This document shows, piece after piece, positions 1-8,800 of a DNA stretch of 32,511 bases. Below the pieces are notes generated by a model, which was given only the letters and a program-made list of their open reading frames with translations, had not been told where the DNA came from and did no database searches. The stretch is from Ectocarpus siliculosus (taxonomy: Eukaryota > Sar > Phaeophyceae > Ectocarpales > Ectocarpaceae). Position 1 is the stretch's first letter. Every line of letters starts with the position of its first letter. Location: NCBI GenBank assembly GCA_000310025.1, contig FN649750.1, positions 1,578,183 through 1,610,693 of the forward strand, given 5' to 3'. Position numbers and translations under genes: made by a program.

Positions 1-249
1 TGTTATGTGGGTTGGGTGAAGGATGGGAGGGTGTACTCATGTAAACGCATGCCTTAGTCGTTAGACCATTGGGGGGCGGGTACTCAGAGCCGTGCATACC
101 GTACATTGACCAAGCATCCCTACAAGGCCGGGACGGAGCGATATGCCGATTTTTCACCAGACCAGGCTATGATATTTGCACATCACCAACCGCGAAGCGC
201 GTGAGGTATTGGGGTGGGGCGGGCTTGGGGGGCGTTCTAGTGTTCAGCA
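1..249. other. Left flank of repeat block, no gene
   Basis: No coding sequence is supported here. A stretch near 52-150 (containing TTAGACCATTG, then ACCAAGC, then GGACGGAGC) recurs in the same orientation at about 5244-5300, where the second copy lacks about 37 bp present here. The sequence therefore belongs to the repeat family that also borders the block on its right side. Confidence 0.5.
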
Positions 250-311
250 TACCGTAATATCCTCTGAATTGTCCCCGGGGGGACATCTATCTTTTCTGCC
301 CACAACGATAT

Positions 312-366
312 CCCCGGGGTTATCTCTACGGTAGGGGGGGCATCTTCAAGAAGAAAAAAAAAACAT
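312..366 (+). repeat. Direct repeat, left copy of CCCCGGGG/A-run motif
   Basis: This has the same order of elements as 5122-5172: CCCCGGGG, then TATCT.TACGGTAGGGG, then ATCTTCAA and a poly-A run. The two copies are in the same orientation although the neighbouring 27-bp motif is inverted. Confidence 0.6.
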
Positions 367-402
367 CCCGCGGACAAATTGCCCCGGGGACATCTACGAA
401 AA

Positions 403-430
403 ACACACACAAACACACACACACACACAC
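403..430. repeat. (CA)n microsatellite
   Basis: A short run of ACACAC with a few AAAC interruptions; simple sequence with no other signal. Confidence 0.8.
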
Positions 431-890
431 ATCCTCACGGGGTCCCAGTTCATGGCAGATAGAAGTGTTTTGTGTTTTCAACCGCACTAAGACGGACGTC
501 TTCTCATTGGTCAGCCGGTTAGCGAGGTCGATGCTAATAATAAAAAAAAAACACACACACACCACCCCGTCAGACACACAACTACCTCACCTCAGCAGCT
601 CCCCGATGTCTGGTCTAAACACCATCTACGAACAACAAGAACTCTGGTTCGGTTGCACCATTGTCGAAGAACGATGTTTGTACGATGATGCGACATTATT
701 GCTAAACGCCCGGACGGAGCCCGTGAACCTCGGACCTTATTCCGACGGCATTCAATTCCCAAGCTCTAGCTTGGGTCTCAGTCGATCAAAAGTCTTTTTT
801 TTCCGTCTGTGGAGTTTTCAGTAGCATAGCGGACCCCTTGCCCGACCGGGTCGAAAAGGCCGATCTCAGCCCACACTGCGAACCTCCGAG

Positions 891-980
891 AACTACCAGC
901 AGTTCTGGGTAGCTGAGACGATTTCAAGACCTCTCACAGTCGTTTGAGCAGCTATCGCTTGCTGTGGGGCGATAACCAGT
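891..980. repeat. 90-bp direct duplication, copy 1
   Basis: This 90-bp stretch (AACTACCAGCAGTTCTGGG ... GATAACCAGT) recurs at 1442-1531 with a single visible difference (T/C). That is far more similar than the surrounding diverged repeats, so the duplication or a gene conversion is recent. Confidence 0.85.
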
Positions 981-1287
981 TTCTCCGTCGACAAGAAGAT
1001 CTGCGTTACATCGTCACCTGGGAACGACCAGATTGGTTGACTTACTTGTCGTTGAGGGTCCTCTTTTTATAGTTTTTTTTGTATAAGAGTCGTCTTCATT
1101 TTTTTCGCCGCCCGCGCGAAGCCTTCTTTTTTACAGATCTTTTTATATAGAGTCGTCTTCTTTTTTTCGCCGCCCGCCCCAAGCCTTGCTTGCTTCTCTC
1201 GTGTCCCGCGCCAAGCCTTGCTTGCTGGCCACGCTTCTCTCGAGATGCTGACCGACCTCAGCACACAGCTGGACATTCTGTGTACAT

Positions 1288-1427
1288 ACAGCAGGAGCTG
1301 CTTTTGTTCTGTTGTTGTTGCAGCTTTCTGCATGGCTCTTTTGTGGTGCGAAAATTAGCATTTATTTATTGTTGTTGTTGATGTGCGGACGAGAGGAAGA
1401 GAGTGGTAGGCAAAAGCAGTACGTACC
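1288..1427. repeat. Diverged repeat, copy 1 (partner at 4632-4763)
   Basis: Both copies start with GCAGGAGCTGCTTTT, pass through ATGGCTCTT.TTGTG and GATG.GCGGACGAGAGGA, and end with GGTAGGCAAAAGCAGTACG. The copies are in the same orientation with many differences between these anchors. Confidence 0.7.
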
Positions 1428-1441
1428 TGCAAATCTCCGGC

Positions 1442-1531
1442 AACTACCAGCAGTTCTGGGTAGCTGAGACGATTTCAAGACCTCTCACAGTCGTTTGAGC
1501 AGCTATCGCTCGCTGTGGGGCGATAACCAGT
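1442..1531. repeat. 90-bp direct duplication, copy 2
   Basis: Second copy of the 90-bp unit at 891-980. The flanking sequence differs on both sides, which fixes the boundaries. Confidence 0.85.
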
Positions 1532-2690
1532 GATTTTGTGATTTTCTTCCTTAGTCTATAGTGAGTGACCGTTGTACACATGCGGTGGCTGCTGTTATGC
1601 TCGGAAGATGCTGCAAAGGTCATAAGGTTATCGTCTCTGTCGCTTGGGCTGCACGCCGTGCTCGCGTAGGAGATGCGCATTCCTCATTTTTTCTCTGTGC
1701 CGATATCCATGAAGAAAAGCAACGGCAGCACGGTTGAAGATACAGACAACAGACGGTCCGCCATAGTTTTTTTTTTGTTTCCTTACATGCATGGATGGGT
1801 GGTAAAGCATCGCAAGCGTGTTGCTGCCTTACTTACCTTTAGTGTGCTGCGTAGTCGTAATTTGAGCGATAAGGGGTAGACGGCAGGACAATCTTATTTG
1901 CGTAGTGAGGTTTGACAACTGGTCGTTCGTGGAACGGTGCGCGTCTATCGCGACGGCAAGCGTATTGAGAAAATAGTTCGTCCGTGGTGCTTCTCGTCAT
2001 CATTTTCTATTTCGTTGTGACTTCATACTTCATACCACAAGTGATGAAAGAGAGTCTCCACAGTTAGTTCGGAAACGGCGACTATATTTGGTTAGTTGCG
2101 TTTGTTGTTGCTGAGCACACATCGGATGTCGCCGTTCGTTACAGCCTGCGGTGGGCCACAGGGACGAGAGTGAGTGTCTTCGGTTAGGGTTAGGGTTAGG
2201 GTTAGGGTTAGGGTTGGGGTCTCGAGAGTTAATTAATGCCTTCTCTACGCTTTCTTCTGTTGGTCTACGTAGTAGTAGCACCTGTCTCTCTCTCGCCTAT
2301 TATCGCCGTTGGGGTCCCAACAACATCGAACGTCAACCGCAATCGTTTTTCTTCTTGCTGAGTAATAAGAGGCTATTTGTGTAGTACGTACCCGGCTGCT
2401 GTATGTGAGGCTATGGGCGCTGCCTCTTTACTTGAAGCAACGGGGGCATGGCCCCTATACTGTTTGCTGCATGCTATGCTATGTGACAGCTTCCAGCGGT
2501 TCAGAGCGGCGACGGTGGTTTTCGTATGCTCTCTTTTGCCACCTCCCTGAAGCCTGTCGCGTCTGGCTAACTTGTCTTTGTCGTCCCTTCTTTTTTTTCT
2601 TTTTTTTCTTTAACATAGTCTATATTAAATTTTTCAGCTTTCTTTTTGGGGTCCGCCGGTCATCCGCCCACCACCCATTAGTTCAGTTTT
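1520..2690. repeat. Diverged long direct repeat, unit A
   Basis: Collinear with 3180-4310. Shared anchors in order are GATTTTCTTCCT, GGTTATCGTCTCTGT, CAGACGGTCCGCC, ACATCGGAT.TCGCCGTTCG, GGGACGAGAGTGAGTGTCTT, GGTCCCAACAACATCGAACG, CCCTGAAGCCTGTCGCGTCT. Many indels and substitutions separate the units, so the duplication is old. No convincing open frame survives in either unit, and the family is unrecognised. Confidence 0.7.
2181..2220 (+). repeat. Interstitial telomere-like repeat, (TTAGGG)5
   Basis: Five exact TTAGGG units (2184-2213) followed by TTGGGG. The 20 bp to the left (ending GAGTGTCTT) and 8 bp to the right (CTCGAGAG) are contiguous in the paralogous unit at 3841-3868, so these 40 bp are a precise insertion. 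Confidence 0.9.
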
Positions 2691-3179
2691 AAATGTTGTT
2701 GTTGTTGTTGTCTTCGCATTAAAAACCGTTCCGATCTCTCTCTACCCAGTACCTTCATATGTCCGTACTGATCCAACACTTGATGCGGTCGATTCCTGTG
2801 GTCACAGGCTATCTTACCCTAAAGAGGTACGCTAAAACAAACTGGCCCCGAAAGGTCCGCAAGTCAATAAAAATCAACGACAGATATTCTTTGGAACGGG
2901 GTGTTGACTTGCCATGTCTATGACTCTGCAAGTTTCACAATTAATTTTGAAGCTTTTCTGAAGCTAGTTGAAACAGTAGTGTCATCGTTCGATATCCGTT
3001 CGGTGAGGAATCAATCGCAAATCATGACCCGTCCCCGAGTTTGAGCAGCTTCCGCCTCCTGGGGCCGGCACGAGTCGGCCTTCACTGCTGTACCTTGTCT
3101 GTTTCGCCATGGGAATGGCCGGTTCAAAGCGAAAGAGGGTCCTGCGTGCTGCGCGCCACCACCTTTTTTTTTTTGCGTT
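2691..3179. other. Non-coding gap between repeat units
   Basis: It begins with a short (GTT)n tract at about 2696-2711 and continues as unique sequence. I see no coding frame, RNA gene or further repeat in it. Confidence 0.5.
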
Positions 3180-4310
3180 TGTTTGTTGTTGTGATTTTCT
3201 TCCTGAGTGACCGTTGTTGTACACAACATGCGGCTGCTGCTGTACACATACTTGCGGTTGCTGCAGTATATGCTCGGAATGAATGAATGTGCTGAAAAGA
3301 AAGGTCGTAAGGTTATCGTCTCTGTTGTTTTGGGCTGCACGCGTTGCTCGCGTAGGCGATGCGCGTCTCCTACTTTTTTCCAGTGTCGTTGTCGGCAGCA
3401 CAGTCAGTTGAAGAGACAAACAACAACAGACGGTCCGCCTTGTTTTGTTTTGCTGCATGCATGGGTGGTATGCATTGGCACGCGTGTTGCTTCCTTGCCT
3501 TGAGTCTGCTGCGTAGTCGTAATTTGAGCGATAAGTAAGGTAGATGGCAGCACAATCTTAGATACTACGTAGTGAGGTATGATAACCAACAGCTCGTTCG
3601 TGCAGCGTTGCGCATCTATGGCGGACGGCAAGCGTATTGCGATAATAGTTCGTCCGTGGTGCTATGTAGTCGTGCTCTTTTTAGTTCTCACTTCCTACAA
3701 CAAGATAGTCCACAGCTCGCACACGGCGACTGACTATATTTGTTTGTTCTTATGCTTGTTTGCTGTTGCTGAGCCGACATCGGATATCGCCGTTCGATAC
3801 ACAACGTGACATCATGTCTGACAGCCTGCGGCGGGCCAGAGGGACGAGAGTGAGTGTCTTCTCGAGAGGGTGAATGCCTTCTCTTCTCGAGAGAGTCAAT
3901 GCCTTGTCTTCTCTCCGCTCTCTTATTTTTGTCTACCCCTCTTTCTCTCTCTCTCGCCTTTCGCCGGTAGGGTCCCAACAACATCGAACGTCAACCAACC
4001 GCAGTCGTTTCGCTTTTTGCTGAGTAAGAGGCTACCCGTGCATCCGGCTGCTGCATGTGAAGCGATGGGCGTTATGCCAAGCAATGGACTTGGGCCCTAC
4101 CTAATATTTGCTCCATATGTAGTGCTATGTGAGAGTTTCCAGCGGTCCGGAGCGAGCGGCGACGGTGCATTTCTTCTATGCGCTCTTTTGCCTCCTCCCT
4201 GAAGCCTGTCGCGTCTGGCTCGTTTGTTCTCGCTTCTTTCTTTCTTTTGTTTTTCATGCTTTGTTTTTTGGGGTCCCCCGGTTCCTGTGTGCTCATCGGG
4301 CGTCTTCTTG
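3180..4310. repeat. Diverged long direct repeat, unit B
   Basis: Partner of unit A, with the same anchors in the same order and a centre-to-centre offset of about 1.7 kb. Unit B lacks the telomere-like insertion present in unit A and so shows the unfilled site at 3860/3861. Confidence 0.7.
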
Positions 4311-4400
4311 GTGTCTACCTTGAACTTGATTGTTACCCGCTGCAAAAATCGAAAGCTTCAGACAGGCAACGCGACGATACTCGTCGAGATGCCATACACA

Positions 4401-4482
4401 ATGAATTCATTGCTAATCTGTCTCAGACTCTTTTCTATGATGGAGATGGATTCGTTGTGTCATATTAAGAAGAATAAACATA
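4401..4482 (+). repeat. A-tailed dispersed repeat, copy 1
   Basis: About 70 bp (containing CATTGCTAATCTGTCTCAGA and TGTGTCATATTAAGA) is nearly identical to 16346-16432, and both copies run into A-rich tails. This is the pattern expected of the 3' end of a retroposed element. The family is not recognised. Confidence 0.7.
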
Positions 4483-4631
4483 AAAAAACATCCTGTCGTT
4501 ACTCTATCGATACCTCACACCCACCCCTACTCACGCCGACGCAGACACAGACAGGCAGACTCAGCTCCTTCGCCTGTGCTGCATCTGTTGTTCGTGCGTG
4601 CTGAAAAATGGTACTACAGCAGCAGCTTACG

Positions 4632-4763
4632 GCAGCAGGAGCTGCTTTTTGCTTGTTTGTACAGCTTTTCCTGCAGGGATGGCTCTTGTTGTGCGGCAAG
4701 TTGCATTGTTTGTTGTTGATGCGGACGAGAGGACGAGAGTGGTAGGCAAAAGCAGTACGTACC
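4632..4763. repeat. Diverged repeat, copy 2 (partner at 1288-1427)
   Basis: Same ordered anchors as the first copy. No coding potential was seen in either copy. Confidence 0.7.
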
Positions 4764-5245
4764 GTGTTAAAGGGACAGACAGAGTGCCTACCGTGTGTAC
4801 AAGGGACAGACGTTGCATTTCGTGTTTCCCGAGGATCGGATGTATGTGTTGTTTTTTTATTGCGTACCCGCGTCCATCACGACCATTATTGCGTAGTGTG
4901 TCGGCTAATTAAGGTCCTTCCCGTTCGTGGTGTCAGCACACGCGCAACACGCGACTAAAATAAAAATATAAAGCTTGGGACTAGCAACGCCGACGATATT
5001 CGTCGGCTTGCTTTCAACAATGAAACACACCAACCGGTTTTCCATGCACTCCTTCCCTGGGGACGCGTTTTATATGCGCGAAACTCCCCCGGGGACACGT
5101 TATTTTCGCGCAGAAAAATGTCCCCGGGGATATCTTTACGGTAGGGGGAAAATCTTCAAAAAAAAAAAAATGTTCCCGGGATAATTCAGTGTTTTTGTGC
5201 CCATTTCGGCCAAATCGGGGGGACAATTCAGAGGATATTAGGGTA

Positions 5246-5799
5246 CCTTAGCGGTTAGACCATTGACCAAGCGTCCTCGAGAGGACGGAGCATAGTTCCC
5301 ACCGGACCGATTACCGACGGTCAATTGCTTCTTCCTACTTTCCAAAGGTAACTCGAATTTTTTCCCTAGCCCATCTATCCTATCGATATCACTTCCCGCG
5401 AGTTCAACCCACTTCCTCTGCCCCAGAATAACTACCGGGGTGGTACAGGGACGGTAGGGAGGATACAAGAAGGGAGTGAGGCGCAGCCAGGGCGCAAATA
5501 AGCTGAGCTGAAAGATCTCCACCCACGAAAAGCCTGTCTCAGAAGCGTAGGCCCGGCAGATCAAATCGGGTTGTCATAGCAGCAACGTATCGCAATGCGC
5601 TCACCCAATCCAACCCCTCCGAAAACAGAACGAAAAAAAGGGGGGGGAAAGGCTCCAAAGAGAGAGCGCCAAAAAACAAAATACTGCGACAAACGAACTG
5701 ATATTGTTCAATATGTTTCACCTGCTTTTCTATCTTCTCCTGATAAGTGCGCTGCTTGGTGATTTGACTCTCATGAAACACAACCGCTACTCAACAACA

Positions 5800-5833
<34 letters not shown>

Positions 5834-5845
5834 CTCACAGAAACC
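5246..5845. other. Gene-free stretch before RAD54 exon 11
   Basis: 5246-5300 repeats the left flank motif (52-150). The rest is unique sequence plus a (CAA)n run at about 5800-5832. On the minus strand this is the start of the intron after exon 11. I find no helicase C-terminal motif (DPDWNP, RVWRDGQ) in any frame. Confidence 0.5.
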
Positions 5846-5852
5846 AACTCAC

Positions 5853-8800
5853 CCAGACCATTCGGGGAACACGCCCTTCTGCATCCCCCCCGAGCTCCTC
5901 CTCCCGAAACCCCCTCCGCCCGACATCCCCCGCCCCCCTACCCCCTCCGCCAAGGCAGAAGAAGAGGACGTTTCCGCAGGCAGCATGCTCGCGATCTCTG
6001 CGTGGCTCCCCGAATCCCTCCCTGCGGCGCCTTCCACGAGAAGCTTCGGGTGGTTGCACAACTGCCCAATCAGAACAAACACCGGGAAACGGGTGTTCGT
6101 TGGTGCGCCGGACACGGTCTCACGCCGGGTAGGGATGGCAACGACACAGACGACGACGACAACATCAGCAACGATGACAACAACAGCAACAACAACATAA
6201 GCACAGCAGCAGCAGCAGCAGCAACGATAACCACCACCAAAAAAACAATCGACGCGCTTCTTCCGCGCACGAGCGTTGTACCAAGAGCACACAACACCGT
6301 AAATTACCACCCACAACCAAGAAGAACGCGGTCGTACGTTTTCGCAGAAGCAAGCGAGAGGAAAGTGCCTAACACTACTCCACAAACCTTCTGCATGGCG
6401 CCGATGCTGGACAGGATGTTGGTCTGCTTGCCGTTGAGGATGTGCCTGATCTCCTTGGAGGACAGGAGGTGCTTGTAGATCTTCGTCTGGACCGGGGTCA
6501 GCCGGCAGCACACCACCTGCAAAAAAAAAAAAAACGCTGTTGGTCTTGCCACTGTTGATTGTGGCTTTGGCTGCACGCATCTTCGGGGGGAACCGTTGAC
6601 CACAACCTCCTTTCATGGTCTAGAAGCCCGCGATACCGCTTGTCGATAAACAAGAACCGTTCCGGCTGTCAATGTTGTTGCCTATCTGTGGAACGGGCCG
6701 GAAGGCCCCCGCGTGACGACGATTACCGAGTCCTTCACGCAGTACTGCATCAGACAAACAACCCGGTTCAAAAACTGGGATTCCCGCAAAGCTATATATA
6801 CTGAGTCCTGCAAATCACCCGTTTCACACGCTCTGTGGCCAACGACAGGAACAACCCGGTTCCGAACTGCGACTACCGCAGAGCACACCGGAATACACCG
6901 AGTCCTCCAAATCATTCGCATCACACGCCCAGAGACGATCGGCCGGAACAACCCGGTTCCGAACTGGGATTCCCACACAGCGCAACGGTGCATTTTTCGT
7001 AGTTTTGCCCAGACCTGGACGAGCTTGGGCGGGAGGTGTTTGGCGTTGATGTTGTTCGTGCGCCTGAGGATGAACTCGTTGACTACCGTGGACATCTCGT
7101 TCTGGCACTTCTGCGCCCGCTCCACCTGGTGTTGGGATCAAAGTTTCACGGGAGCGGAAATGTTGGGATCAAAGTTCGTGGGAGTGGAATGCGATACACA
7201 AGATGACGCACCCATCCAACACATGACGCCACAAACTGACACACCAATCTAGCACTGACACCGCAAGGTAACACATCCATCCAACACATGACACCACAAG
7301 ATGACAAAACCAATCTAACGTATCACACCACAAACGCACACAACACCCCACCCGGTGGTAATATATTTCGAGGGTCACCACTCACCCCAAGACATAAATA
7401 CTCTCAGATCAGGCAATAGGGTGTGACAGGGAGCATCGTCAGACCAAGAATCGATTCGAAAGCGACGCAAACAATGCCTCCCGACGCGCTGCTTGGCGTA
7501 CTTGGGAGCACTGAATCATGTCAGCGTCGAAGGCTTGCAACACAAAGTCGTGGCCAAATAAAATATGTACCAGGTCTAGTTGCAGGACTCGAACACACAG
7601 ATATGTTCACCTGAACCACACCTGAAGCACTGAACAACACTCACTGCAAGTGAAATCTCTAGACTCCGCGCAATGGCTCAACATATCTAATGAAAACCGT
7701 TCCTCCAGTAGCAGGCGCATCAGCAGCACACAGAGGGATGTGTCATTCTTCTACAGGCAGCGCCCTCACACAAGAAAAGTGGGCAGTTTATGACTTCATG
7801 CTCAACATTTCATCAATCAAACACAAGGAACTTGAGCAATTTTTTGTGAGCCCCGGTGACGAACCCCTTACACTAAACCTGTATAGTGGCAATTCCTACA
7901 CTGAAACCCATATAGTGGCAATCCATACACTAAAACCTATATAGTGGCAATTCCAACGCTAAAACTCATATTGTGGCAATCCCTACACTAAACAAAACCT
8001 ATACATTAGCAATTCGCAGCACAACCCTAGGAAGTACGAAAAACCTCAGCCTCGCCCAAAACTAGAGGTCCCCAAGTGCGGGCGTCATGTCTGAAGTGCG
8101 GGCGTCATATCTTAAGTGCGGGCGTCATATCTTAAGTGCGGGCGTTGTCTGTATTTCGGAACGGTATGTATGTGGGCCGTGCCACTTCTGTTGATTCACC
8201 TGCTTGTCGGTGGCGGACGGCTCTCGCCCGGCCAGGATGGGCGACAGGAATTTCTTTCGGAACGACGAGCCGCTGCCGAGCACCTTCCAGGAAAAGCAAA
8301 AAAAAAGAAAAGGACACGTGAGCACAACACAGGAGAAGCATCAACAGCAACAGCGCACTCCATGATTGGGCCGCCATTTTCACTGTACTTTCTGCCGTGG
8401 TCATTCTTTTTATGGGGAAGCTACCTGAGTGAATCAAGGAATCATTCTAGAAACATTATCGTCCAAGGATGAAAGGGTTGGGGAGTGGGGAGGAGGCGGG
8501 GGGACAAGCGTAGAGCCTCCCTCTCTGACAATGTTGTAGTGTTGGAACAAGGGTAGAACGAACCTCCCTCTTTGACCATGTTGTAATGTTGGAACAAGCG
8601 TAGAGACTCCCTGTTTGACAATGTCATAACGTTGGAACAAGCGTAGAGCCTCCCTCTCTGACAATGTTGTAGTGTTGAAACAAGCGTAGAGCCTGCCTCT
8701 TTGACAATCTCGAAGTTTTCTAAAACAGCCAACGCCGTCTTTTCTCATCATCAACAACAACAAAAACAACAACAACAACAACAACAAACCGAAACAGCGT

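Larger units (their letters stand above)
250..5245. mobile_element. Repeat-rich insertion-like block with terminal inverted match
   Basis: Positions 250-276 and 5219-5245 are inverted copies over 27 bp with one mismatch (TACC[G/C]TAATATCCTC and onward to GTCCCC). Just inside, 312-366 and 5122-5172 are direct copies of a second motif, CCCCGGGG followed by TATCT.TACGGTAGGGG and an A-run. The interior has no long coding frame, no recognisable transposase, and several diverged internal duplications. It lies directly downstream of the last visible RAD54 exon and may sit inside a RAD54 intron. It could be a degenerate non-autonomous DNA element or nested repeats; the mixed direct and inverted ends argue against a simple single insertion. 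I could not identify a target-site duplication. Confidence 0.4.

Noticed and set aside
5704-6132. Plus-strand frame with a poly-Gln run and Pro-rich tail
   Set aside because: The Gln run is the (CAA)n tract of the RAD54 intron, and the rest is antisense to exon 11.
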